NCBI GenBank assembly: GCA_016930915.1
Contig: JAFGFU010000001.1
Coordinates: 62,001-126,000, forward strand
DNA from: Campylobacterales bacterium
GTDB lineage: Bacteria > Campylobacterota > Campylobacteria > Campylobacterales > Sulfurospirillaceae
DNA: 64,000 nucleotides
Direction of reading: 5' to 3'
Shown here piece after piece: positions 20,875 through 29,632 of this stretch. A model generated the notes under the pieces. It was not told where the DNA came from. It was given only the letters and a program-made list of their open reading frames with translations, and searched no databases. The stretch's first letter is position 1; each line of letters opens with the position of its first letter. The position numbers and the translations under genes are program-made.

Positions 20875-21942
20875 TTATATACCCATATTATTTAAGAGTT
20901 CTTGTGGTTGGGTTGAGTAACGAATAGCATCTTCTTTACTAATGAGATTAGCACGAAGGTGTTTCATCATCGCTTGTGTTTGAGTAATCATCCCAGTTTT
21001 TTGTTGATTGAGTTGCATTTGCGAATAAATTTGGTGCATTTTATTCTCACGAATAAGATTGGCAATAGGTGCATTATTAATCATAATTTCATGAATAGCA
21101 ACCCTACCACCGCCAATTCTAGGTAGAAGGCTTTGTGAAATAACCGCATGTAAAGAAGAGGCAAGCATATTACGCACTTGAACTTGTTCTGCGCCTTCAA
21201 AGCTATCTACAATACGGTTAATGGTTTGAACAGCAGAATTGGTGTGGAGTGTTCCCATGACTAAGTGTCCTGTTTCAGCAGCAGTAATAGCTGTACTTAT
21301 AGTTTCTTGGTCACGCATTTCCCCCACAAGAATAACATCAGGATCTTCACGTAAAGAAAATTTCAGTGCTCTTGCAAAACTTTTTGTGTCATCTCCCACA
21401 TTACGGTGTGAAAAAAGAGCTTTTTTATTTTGGTGAATAAATTCTACAGGATCTTCAATCGTGATAATGTGACGATGTTCATATAAGTTGATTTCATTCA
21501 ATAGTGCCGCTAATGTGGTTGATTTTCCGCTTCCAGTAGGCCCTGTAACCAAGATAAGACCTTTTTCTCGTTGAATAACATCTTTAAAAACAGGTGGAGT
21601 ATTGAGTTCATCTAACGAGGGAATATCAATAGGAATAATCCTAAATGCTGCGGCTAATTCACCCCCCATTGTATAGTAATAGTTAGCACGAAAACGACCA
21701 ATATCTGGAAACATAATGGCGAAATCAAGTTCTTTTTCTTCTTCTAGTTTCTTTTTTTGTTTATCGGTAATTAATGTATAACAAATTTCTTCAATAATAT
21801 TGCCATCAAGTTTATCCATATCAAGGGGTACTAATTTTCCATCAATACGAATTTGTGGTTCACTACGACTCACTAAGTGCAGATCTGATGCTTTGTATGC
21901 AACAACATTTTTTAGTAATGCTTTAATATTGATTGAAGCCAT
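20875..21942 (-). CDS. pilT: Type IV pilus retraction ATPase PilT
   Basis: Walker A GPTGSGKSTTLAALL; SFARALKFSLREDPDVILVGEMRDQETI; AETGHLVMGTLHTNSA. Confidence 0.93.
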   Translation of the reverse strand: MASINIKALLKNVVAYKASDLHLVSRSEPQIRIDGKLVPLDMDKLDGNIIEEICYTLITDKQKKKLEEEKELDFAIMFPDIGRFRANYYYTMGGELAAAFRIIPIDIPSLDELNTPPVFKDVIQREKGLILVTGPTGSGKSTTLAALLNEINLYEHRHIITIEDPVEFIHQNKKALFSHRNVGDDTKSFARALKFSLREDPDVILVGEMRDQETISTAITAAETGHLVMGTLHTNSAVQTINRIVDSFEGAEQVQVRNMLASSLHAVISQSLLPRIGGGRVAIHEIMINNAPIANLIRENKMHQIYSQMQLNQQKTGMITQTQAMMKHLRANLISKEDAIRYSTQPQELLNNMGI

Positions 21943-21976
21943 TTTATATTTCCCTTAATTTTAGATCAATGAATGT

Positions 21977-22267
21977 TTATTCTATAATTTTTGGAACGAC
22001 AAAAAAACCATTTTCACTCTGAGGCGCATTTTTTAAAATAGTTGAGATAATGTCATGATTCACATGAGGAACATCTTCTCTCAAAGGGGTGCCTCCTGTG
22101 AGGGTCGTAAACGTTGCCTCTTCACTTTGTAGATTTAGTTCGTTAAGATTTTCAACAAAAGAGACAATTTCACTGAGTTGGTTAATGACGCTTTCTCTTT
22201 TCTCATCACTTATCTTTAATGAAGAGAGTTTTTCAAGTTTTGTGAGCAATGTATTATCAATTACCAT
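21977..22267 (-). CDS. gatC: Asp-tRNA(Asn)/Glu-tRNA(Gln) amidotransferase subunit C
   Basis: 96 aa; LSSLKISDEKRESVINQLSEIVSFVENLNELN; GTPLREDVPH. Confidence 0.85.
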   Translation of the reverse strand: MVIDNTLLTKLEKLSSLKISDEKRESVINQLSEIVSFVENLNELNLQSEEATFTTLTGGTPLREDVPHVNHDIISTILKNAPQSENGFFVVPKIIE

Positions 22268-22417
22268 TCTGCTTAAATCCTTAAATATTTTTAAGGTTTG
22301 ATTATAGCAAATTCTCTTTTGTTGGATACTGAAATGCTAAGGAGCTACCATATAATCTTTTTATATTTCTTGTGATAAACTTTGAGACATTTTAAAAAAA
22401 TTGCATAAGGACACTGT

Positions 22418-22999
22418 TTGGGACTTAAAGAAAATATTCAGGTAGTTAAGCAAGAAATTAGTACCGAAGAGCAATTTCTTGAGGGGATGATTAAAAGTGA
22501 GCGTTTTTTTAAACGCAATAAAAAATATATCTTCTCTACGGTGGCACTTATTGTTTTGGGAGTGAGTGGTTATACCATTGATACTTTAATGACAGAACAA
22601 AGGCTAAAAGCTTCCAATGAAGCATATACAATGCTTTTAAAAGATGCAAATAATACATCGGCACAAGAGACTCTTAAACAAAAAAATCCGAAGTTGTACA
22701 TGATGTTTCTTTTTGAAACGGCATTGCTAAAGGGTGATGTTGAAGCATTAAAAGAAGTGGCTCTCTCAAAAGAGAATCCTATTGTTGCAGATGTTGCAGC
22801 CTATCAACTCTCCCAACTCGACTTAAATTCAACGGTAAAGGGAGAACTTATGTCAGGAATGGTACTCCTTCAAGAGGGGTATGCTCTATTAAAAGAAAAA
22901 AAAGTAGATGAGGCACGGTTGAAATTTGCTCAGATTGATGCAAACTCACCTCTTAAGCAGATTGCAAAAAATCTAGAACACTATCAAGGTTTAAAATAA
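22418..22999 (+). CDS. TPR-like membrane-anchored protein (YfgM-like architecture)
   Basis: TTG start; one N-terminal TM then helical repeats; couples to the downstream lipoprotein gene. Confidence 0.6.
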   Translation: MGLKENIQVVKQEISTEEQFLEGMIKSERFFKRNKKYIFSTVALIVLGVSGYTIDTLMTEQRLKASNEAYTMLLKDANNTSAQETLKQKNPKLYMMFLFETALLKGDVEALKEVALSKENPIVADVAAYQLSQLDLNSTVKGELMSGMVLLQEGYALLKEKKVDEARLKFAQIDANSPLKQIAKNLEHYQGLK

Positions 23000-24006
23000 T
23001 GAGATACGCAAAAATTCTTTTTTCACTTTTCACGTTATTATTGGTTGTCAGTGGTTGTGGTACTAAACGTCAATACTTTGAGCCAGAATCACTTTCGGGT
23101 AAATTAAGTTATGATGGCTCTTTGCCAGCTTCTATTGTGGATGCAAACAGAGATGGTGCAACCTTGGAAAATGGGCAAGTAGTTACAAAACAAGGTCTGT
23201 CTAGTGTTGTTTTGCCTAAATCATATGTATATCTTGGTGAAAATAATGGTCGTTATGTTGCTAGTTCTCAATGCGGGGCATTAGTTGTTTTGGATGCAAA
23301 TCAAAAAACACTTTTTAAAAAAGAGTGTGATGTCTCAGTTGCTTCAGCCGCATTAAACGGGAATTTATTAGCACTTGTTTTGGGGTCAAATGAACTTGTC
23401 TTGATCGATATTAATGATGGTAGAGAGTTAATGCATTTGTCTCAAGATAATGTGTATGCCCTTGATTCAAGAATTGCAGCGCCTTATTTTTTAGGAGATT
23501 TAATTATTTTCCCAACATTAGATGGAAAGTTAATTATTGTTGATGCGCAGACAAAGAAACCTATTCGTGATGTTGTTGTTAGTAATGAAAAATTCTTTGG
23601 CAATATTATTTACCTTCAAGTTTTAGGTGATCGTCTAGTTGCTGCAACGAAGAGTAAAGTGGTGTCTATTAGTCCAAAATCGATCCATTTCTTGGAGACA
23701 GATGTACGAGATGTTATTGTTCTGAAAAATCGTATTTTTGTTTTTACAAAAGATGGAAAAGTGATTTTAACTGATGCTGATTTGAATGTTCTTAAAGATC
23801 GCAAATTTACATTTGCAACTTTTGCGGGAACAATTTATGGAAATTTTATTTATATGATTGAAAAAGGTGGTTATGTTATTGCTACTGATATAGATTTGAT
23901 TTCAACCAACGTATATAAATTGCCAGATGAAATTGAAAGTAATGTATTTACAACTGAAGACACTCTTTATTATAAAAATCATTTTTTTAAATTAAATCGT
24001 AAGTAA
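22999..24006 (+). CDS. Lipoprotein, beta-propeller/BamB-like
   Basis: LLVVSGCG lipobox; repeated blade-like segments. Confidence 0.6.
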   Translation: MRYAKILFSLFTLLLVVSGCGTKRQYFEPESLSGKLSYDGSLPASIVDANRDGATLENGQVVTKQGLSSVVLPKSYVYLGENNGRYVASSQCGALVVLDANQKTLFKKECDVSVASAALNGNLLALVLGSNELVLIDINDGRELMHLSQDNVYALDSRIAAPYFLGDLIIFPTLDGKLIIVDAQTKKPIRDVVVSNEKFFGNIIYLQVLGDRLVAATKSKVVSISPKSIHFLETDVRDVIVLKNRIFVFTKDGKVILTDADLNVLKDRKFTFATFAGTIYGNFIYMIEKGGYVIATDIDLISTNVYKLPDEIESNVFTTEDTLYYKNHFFKLNRK

Positions 24007-24028
24007 AAAGTTTAGTTTTCTTAATATC

Positions 24029-24361
24029 ATGAAAGAGATGTTAGAACGTATTTGCAATCGGCAAGTTATTTTTACATCTCTTTGTGAAATAGATTTAAAG
24101 TTACTCCATAGCCGTAAGAGACTTACTATTTTCAATGGTGTTGACCAAAAATCTTTCTATCATCTTATCATTAAATGTGGGCAGAAAAGTCGATTTTTAT
24201 CGAAACATGTTGATGAAATTATGAAACTTGATGCTGCAGTCACTTTACATGTAAAACATAATTATAAATATAAGCATTTGCTTTTAAAGGCGCCTCTGTG
24301 TTCTAAGGCAGCTTTGCTTTTTAAAGAAAAAGGTTGGAAAGTTTACAATGATATTGTGTGA
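24029..24361 (+). CDS. Hypothetical protein (110 aa)
   Basis: Co-directional small ORF whose 3' end overlaps coaX. Confidence 0.55.
   Translation: MKEMLERICNRQVIFTSLCEIDLKLLHSRKRLTIFNGVDQKSFYHLIIKCGQKSRFLSKHVDEIMKLDAAVTLHVKHNYKYKHLLLKAPLCSKAALLFKEKGWKVYNDIV
24244..24255. repeat. TTTACATGTAAA palindrome (exact), in hypothetical 24029 ORF (LHVK)
   Basis: Exact 12-mer. Confidence 0.95.
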
Positions 24362-24971
24362 TATTGGAAATTCTAATGCTGATTTTTTTCAGGATGGTAA
24401 AGTTTGGTCCCTCTCTCATAAAGATTTCGCTTCGTTTTCTACTAAAGAAAAAGTTTATTATATTTGTGTCAATGATGCAATCAAAGAGAAATTGGTTAGT
24501 AAAAATAATTTTATAGATTTAGAGCCTTATTTTGAATTTGACACAATATATCAAGGAATAGGAATTGATAGAATAGCCGCATGCAGTACAATTTCTGAAG
24601 GAATGATTGTTGATGCAGGAAGTGCCATTACAGTTGATATTATGGCAGGGGGTATGCATTTAGGTGGTTTTATTCTACCAGGGCTCACTGCATATGAAAA
24701 AGCATATGCGTCTATCTCTCCTCGTTTAAATTTAGCAATGAATCCTAGTATCGCATTGGATGCTTTACCTCAGAAAACAGCTGATGCAATTTCTTATGGG
24801 GTTGTAAAATCTATTATTACGCTTTTAGAAATAACATGTAAAGATAAAAGAATTTTTTTCACAGGTGGTGATGGTAAGTTTTTTTCAAAATTTTTCAGTA
24901 ATTCAATTTTTGATCGGACATTGATTTTTCGTGGTATGCTTAAAGCTATCAAAAATGCACATTTAGAGTAA
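24348..24971 (+). CDS. coaX: Type III pantothenate kinase
   Basis: LCDIGNSNADFF; GIGIDRIAACS; GMIVDAGSAITVDIM; GGFILPGL. Confidence 0.9.
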   Translation: MILCDIGNSNADFFQDGKVWSLSHKDFASFSTKEKVYYICVNDAIKEKLVSKNNFIDLEPYFEFDTIYQGIGIDRIAACSTISEGMIVDAGSAITVDIMAGGMHLGGFILPGLTAYEKAYASISPRLNLAMNPSIALDALPQKTADAISYGVVKSIITLLEITCKDKRIFFTGGDGKFFSKFFSNSIFDRTLIFRGMLKAIKNAHLE

Positions 24972-24981
24972 AAGGAAAAGT

Positions 24982-25590
24982 ATGTTAACAGTAGCATTGC
25001 CCAAAGGTAGAATCGCAGAAGAAACTTTGGGGATTTTTGAAAAAATATTTGGAACAGAATTTCGTTTTGAGGATCGTAAACTCATTTTAGAAGCAGATGG
25101 TTTTCGTTTTTTATTGGTTCGTAATCAAGATGTGCCTGCCTATGTTTTACATCAATCAGCAGATATTGGTGTTGTTGGATTAGATGTTTTAGAGGAAAAA
25201 GATGAGGACCTACTCCGCTTACTCGATCTTGGCATTGGCAAATGTAAGGTATGCGTTGGTATGCAAGAAGGCAAGGAAATTGATTACAGTGTACCTGAGC
25301 TTAAAGTAGCAACAAAAATGACAAATATTGCTCAGAAATATTTTTCTAAAAAAGCAATGGCTGTTGAGATAATAAAATTGTATGGCTCTATTGAATTGGC
25401 ACCTCTTGTTGGTCTCTCTGATGTAATTGTTGATATTGTTGAAACAGGCAGTACAATGAAACAAAATGGCCTTAAAGTAGTTGAGACTATTTTGGAATCG
25501 TCTGCTTATTTGATTGCAAATAAAAATAGTTTTATTGAAAAAAAAGAAGAAATCACATCACTGTATCATAAAATAAACGCGGCTATTTAA
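24982..25590 (+). CDS. hisG: ATP phosphoribosyltransferase (short form)
   Basis: LTVALPKGRIAEETLGIFEK; ADIGVVGLDVLEE; VDIVETGSTMKQNGL. Confidence 0.93.
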   Translation: MLTVALPKGRIAEETLGIFEKIFGTEFRFEDRKLILEADGFRFLLVRNQDVPAYVLHQSADIGVVGLDVLEEKDEDLLRLLDLGIGKCKVCVGMQEGKEIDYSVPELKVATKMTNIAQKYFSKKAMAVEIIKLYGSIELAPLVGLSDVIVDIVETGSTMKQNGLKVVETILESSAYLIANKNSFIEKKEEITSLYHKINAAI

Positions 25591-25595
25591 GGGGA

Positions 25596-25621
25596 GTTGC
25601 TGATCAAAAAAGATCAGCAAC
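25596..25621. terminator. Bidirectional terminator for hisG and the opposing response regulator
   Basis: GTTGCTGATC-AAAAAA-GATCAGCAAC perfect 10-bp stem; overlaps the last codons of the minus-strand regulator. Confidence 0.6.
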
Positions 25622-25984
25622 CTTTGCTATTTTACTGCTTAAATCATTCTCTCGTATAGGTTTGACGAGAAAGTCAAAAGCACCATGCTCAAACGCTTCG
25701 TTTTTACGTGTTTCATCCGTCGTTAGAACAATAATAGGGATCTTTTTAAATTCTAGCATGGATTGAATATTGGTTAGAAATTCAATACCATCCATAACGG
25801 GCATCTTGATATCAAGTAAGACAAGGTCAATATCTCCTTGTGTTTTGAGGAGATTGATAGCATCAAGTCCATTGGTTGCTTCTATAATAATACCTACATT
25901 GTCATTTTTGCGTAACATTGAGCTAATCAACTTAAGATTGATAAAGTCATCATCAACTGCTAAAATTTTTAATTGCTTTTGCAT
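25604..25984 (-). CDS. Single-domain (CheY-like) response regulator
   Basis: LAVDDDFINLKLISSML; DLVLLDIKMPVMDGIEFL; DFLVKPIRENDL. Confidence 0.9.
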   Translation of the reverse strand: MQKQLKILAVDDDFINLKLISSMLRKNDNVGIIIEATNGLDAINLLKTQGDIDLVLLDIKMPVMDGIEFLTNIQSMLEFKKIPIIVLTTDETRKNEAFEHGAFDFLVKPIRENDLSSKIAKVADLF

Positions 25985-25998
25985 TGCTTAGCCTTTTT

Positions 25999-28900
25999 TT
26001 AAATAAACTTTTGAATCAGTGTCTCGAGATCTTTCTTGCTAATTTGGTTTGGTAAAATAGCATCAAAAGCAACATGGGTTTCTTGGCTTTTGTTTTTTGA
26101 GTCAATAAACATAATGGTATGTATTTTCCCAGTATGATGTTCGTTGGCAATAGATTCTAGCATGGAGAAGAAAGTTTCTTCATCTTCTAAGAGCATCTCT
26201 TTATCAAACAATACAACCTTATAGTGGTTAGCTTCAAGTTTTTGTTTTAGACCGTTATATGAATGAGCTGCTTCAACATTTTCACACATTTTGCTAAGAA
26301 CACTGGTGAAAATTTTGGTTTCTATAGGACTTTTTTTCAAAACAAGAACATCCTTAATACCTAAAGAAGGTGCTTGATTCATGCCTTTTTGATTGAGAAA
26401 TACTTCTTTTTCTCTTACTGCTTCTTCAAAAGGCAGCATACTTGCTGGTATCTCTTGGGTTGTATCTATTTTTTCTGAAGGTGCAACGACTTCAGGCATA
26501 GCAGAGGGTTTTTCTTCGGTGTTGGTATTGTCAATCTTATCTTGAATAAAAACATTGAGAATACTAATAATATTATCTTTTTTAATAGGTTTTGTGATGT
26601 ATTCATCCAATCCCTCTTTCATGAAGCGTTCACGATCACCTTTGAGTGCATTGGCTGTAATAGCGACAATTGGTATATGCGGTTGATGATTTTTGTCTTC
26701 ATATTCTAAAATTTTATGGGTTGCTTCAATTCCATCCATAACAGGCATAGCAATATCCATAAAAATCATGTCAAAAGAATCTGTCTTTCTGCGTTCTAAA
26801 GCCTGAAGACCATTAGGAACAATAGTGATATTTAATCCTAGATCTTCCAGTGTTCTACGGATTAATTTTTGGTTGATTTCATTGTCTTCAGCCACAAGAA
26901 CATTCGCTTTGAATTTTTTGCCAAATGTTCCTCTTTGAATAGGTTGTGGTTCAATGCGATCTTCTCGTGTTGGCAAGAACTCACGTTTTGCTTCTAGTGC
27001 TTTGACCAGTTTTGATACATTGATAGGCTCATAAATAGGCGTAATGTATTTTGTACTGTATTCATTAAATTTAGATTGCTGAGAGGATTTTAAAATTAAA
27101 AGAATAGGAAGTTTTATTTTTTTATACTCTTCAAGTTCTTCTTTGGTAAGGTTATTATAATCAGCAACGATGATATTACTATTTGATTTAAAGATGAGAT
27201 TTTTAAGTGCTGGAAAATCACTGTAATAACGTACTTGAGAACCGAAATATTTAAAATAGTCATACATAAATTCAGTGTGTGCTTTTGTGCTATTCATCGG
27301 TGAGTAAAGTGCACAATTAAAATCGCTGAAATGATTTTTATAGTCTGTTCCGCTTGAATTTGATTCGGGTAAGTCTAAAATAAAGAAAAATCGACTGCCC
27401 TGACCTTCATCGCTTTCAACTTCAAGTTTACCACCCATAAGTGCAATATATTTTGAAGAAATTGTAAGCCCAAGACCTGTACCACCAAATTTACGAGTAA
27501 TGGTCGAATCTGCTTGATTGAATGCATCGAAAATACCTTCAATTTTCTCCTTATTGATACCAATACCAGAGTCTTGAACGCTAAAAATAACTCTTGCTTT
27601 ATCTAATGGGGCATTTTCTAAACGTTTGATTTCAACTGTTATTTGACCATTATTAGGAGTAAATTTAACTGCATTACTCATGAGGTTAATGAGAACTTCT
27701 TTAATTTTAACAGCATCGCCTTTGAGGTAATTGTGAAGGCTAGGGTCAATATATAAAGAGAGCTGAATATTTTTCTCAGCCGCTTTAGGTCCATAAACTT
27801 CAACTGCATTTTCAAACTCATCAATAGGTGAAAAAAGAATCTCGTCAATTTCAATTTTATTACTTTCCACTTTTGAGAGGTCAAGGATATTGTTAATAAT
27901 TGCCAATAAGTTTTCAGAGCTTTTTTCAATAACATCTACAAATTCACGTTTTTCTTCATCAAGATCAGAATTTTTAAGGAGTTCTGTAAAACCAATAATA
28001 CCGTTCAGTGGTGTTCTTATTTCATGTGACATATTTGCAAGGAAGATACTTTTTGCGGCACTTGCTTCTTCTGCATTTTTCTTCTCTTTTGCAATATTTT
28101 CAATAGCTTTATCAATAATGCCATACGCAACGTTCATACCTTCTGCGGTATTAAAATCAACTTTCTCTTTTGTTTCCGCAAGTTCTTCAACACGCATGAA
28201 GATATTTTCAAGACCTTTAATGTTTTTTCTAAATTGTGCAGAAAGCCCAAGCCCTAAGAACATAAGCACAATTGAAATAATCCATATAAGCCCAGTCAGT
28301 GCCAGTTGAATTTTATTTTGATTGTTAAAGCTTCTTCCTTCTTCATTTAGTGAAAGCTTAATAATTTGAGCAGACTTATTAAGAAGGTCAATTTTTTTTG
28401 TCAAAAGATTGAACCATAGTGTGGGATCAATCAGATATTCACCACTTTGAACAGCTGTTATCAGTTCTGCCTTAACATGGGTGATTTCCTCCTCTAGTTT
28501 GACGTTTTCAGGGAGTTTATAAAGGTTTTCAATTTGTGCTCTTGTGTTGGCATCATTGATTGTTGTGTAGTCGAAAAGATTGGAAACACTAAAAATTTTG
28601 ATCCAAATATTGAGTTCTTCAGGGCTAAACGGAACATATTGACTTAAAATTTTAGAAACAAAACCTCGTTCTTGTCCTATAAATTCGATGTTTTTATAGA
28701 GTGAAACCAGTGAGTAGCTGAGGTTTGAAATATTTGAGTTTGTGTTAACGGTACCAATGGATTCAAGTTCTTTTAAAAGATGTGCATTGAGTTGACTATA
28801 ATAACCAAAGAAAACATCATTGAAATTAATAGAGAAACCATCTACTTTTTGGCGAACTTCAACAATTTTGGTAAGAAGGGCAACGGAATTTTTAAGAGAA

Positions 28901-29214
28901 GAAGACATCTCTCGTGTTTGAAAATAATCATGAAACTCTTTAATAGCTTTGTTAACATTAATACGCTGTTCTTGAAGTGCTTCTTTTGCAATCCCTCCTT
29001 CGCTCGAAAGGTACGAGGCGCTCAAACCCCTTTCCTTTGCTAGTTCAATAGAAAGAGAACTGAGGACTTGGGTACTTTCAAATTTACTCTTATGTTGTAA
29101 CGTGGCATCAAATTGAGTATACGTTACAAAGAAAAAGTAACTTGAAAAAATAAAAAGAATAATCAGCGGATATTGACTGATGAGTCTTAAGGTGTTTTGC
29201 ATGGTTAATTTCAT
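25999..29214 (-). CDS. Hybrid sensor histidine kinase with NIT (nitrate/nitrite-sensing-like) domain and several REC-like domains
   Basis: TM, NIT-like LAKERGLSASYLSSEGG, TM, H-box FLANMSHEIRTPLNGIIGFTELL, ATPase GGTGLGLTISSKYIALMGG, REC NVLVAEDNEINQKLIRRTLEDLG..DMIFMDIAMPVMDG, plus a further C-terminal REC-like region. Confidence 0.88.
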   Translation of the reverse strand: MKLTMQNTLRLISQYPLIILFIFSSYFFFVTYTQFDATLQHKSKFESTQVLSSLSIELAKERGLSASYLSSEGGIAKEALQEQRINVNKAIKEFHDYFQTREMSSSLKNSVALLTKIVEVRQKVDGFSINFNDVFFGYYSQLNAHLLKELESIGTVNTNSNISNLSYSLVSLYKNIEFIGQERGFVSKILSQYVPFSPEELNIWIKIFSVSNLFDYTTINDANTRAQIENLYKLPENVKLEEEITHVKAELITAVQSGEYLIDPTLWFNLLTKKIDLLNKSAQIIKLSLNEEGRSFNNQNKIQLALTGLIWIISIVLMFLGLGLSAQFRKNIKGLENIFMRVEELAETKEKVDFNTAEGMNVAYGIIDKAIENIAKEKKNAEEASAAKSIFLANMSHEIRTPLNGIIGFTELLKNSDLDEEKREFVDVIEKSSENLLAIINNILDLSKVESNKIEIDEILFSPIDEFENAVEVYGPKAAEKNIQLSLYIDPSLHNYLKGDAVKIKEVLINLMSNAVKFTPNNGQITVEIKRLENAPLDKARVIFSVQDSGIGINKEKIEGIFDAFNQADSTITRKFGGTGLGLTISSKYIALMGGKLEVESDEGQGSRFFFILDLPESNSSGTDYKNHFSDFNCALYSPMNSTKAHTEFMYDYFKYFGSQVRYYSDFPALKNLIFKSNSNIIVADYNNLTKEELEEYKKIKLPILLILKSSQQSKFNEYSTKYITPIYEPINVSKLVKALEAKREFLPTREDRIEPQPIQRGTFGKKFKANVLVAEDNEINQKLIRRTLEDLGLNITIVPNGLQALERRKTDSFDMIFMDIAMPVMDGIEATHKILEYEDKNHQPHIPIVAITANALKGDRERFMKEGLDEYITKPIKKDNIISILNVFIQDKIDNTNTEEKPSAMPEVVAPSEKIDTTQEIPASMLPFEEAVREKEVFLNQKGMNQAPSLGIKDVLVLKKSPIETKIFTSVLSKMCENVEAAHSYNGLKQKLEANHYKVVLFDKEMLLEDEETFFSMLESIANEHHTGKIHTIMFIDSKNKSQETHVAFDAILPNQISKKDLETLIQKFI

Positions 29215-29236
29215 GGTGAGCGTCCTTTACTAACTG

Positions 29237-29632
29237 TTAATTTAATATTATTTTGTAATTGGAGGCAATTTCTTTACACACGGGACTATTTTGGGCACCT
29301 TGTTTCAAAAGTAAAATAGCTTCATCTTGTTTTGTTTGTGTTTTTAAATACGCTTCAGCAAGGTAACATTTTGCATTTACATTTCCTCTCATAACTGCTT
29401 GCTCTAAGTAAGGAATTGACAAGGAGGCATTGGCTTCAATACCTTCTCCATGAAGATACATCTTTCCTAAATAAAAGTATCCTTGTGTACTGTTTTCTTG
29501 TTTAATAGAGCGTTCAAAAAGATCTTTTGCTTCTGCAAATTTACCACTTTTATAAGCAATAACAGCAGAACGAAAAAGATTTGCATGTGCAAAGGAGATT
29601 AAAAGAACGGTAGCTAATAAAACTTTTTTCAT
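29237..29632 (-). CDS. Sel1/TPR-like repeat secreted protein
   Basis: Signal peptide and repeats AKDLFERSIKQENSTQGYFYLGKMYLHGEGIEANASLSIPYLEQAVMRGN. Confidence 0.7.
   Translation of the reverse strand: MKKVLLATVLLISFAHANLFRSAVIAYKSGKFAEAKDLFERSIKQENSTQGYFYLGKMYLHGEGIEANASLSIPYLEQAVMRGNVNAKCYLAEAYLKTQTKQDEAILLLKQGAQNSPVCKEIASNYKIILN

Noticed and set aside
20875-21942. Reading the palindrome as a DNA uptake sequence because pilT is present
   Set aside because: PilT is widespread and known DUS/USS are non-palindromic; there is no direct evidence, so it is kept only as one untested hypothesis.
24831-24843. ATAACATGTAAA in coaX, GCATGTAAAG in pckA and AGCATGTAAAAG in nadB as motif copies
   Set aside because: Two or more mismatches to the 12-mer; they may be decayed or precursor sites but cannot be separated from chance here.
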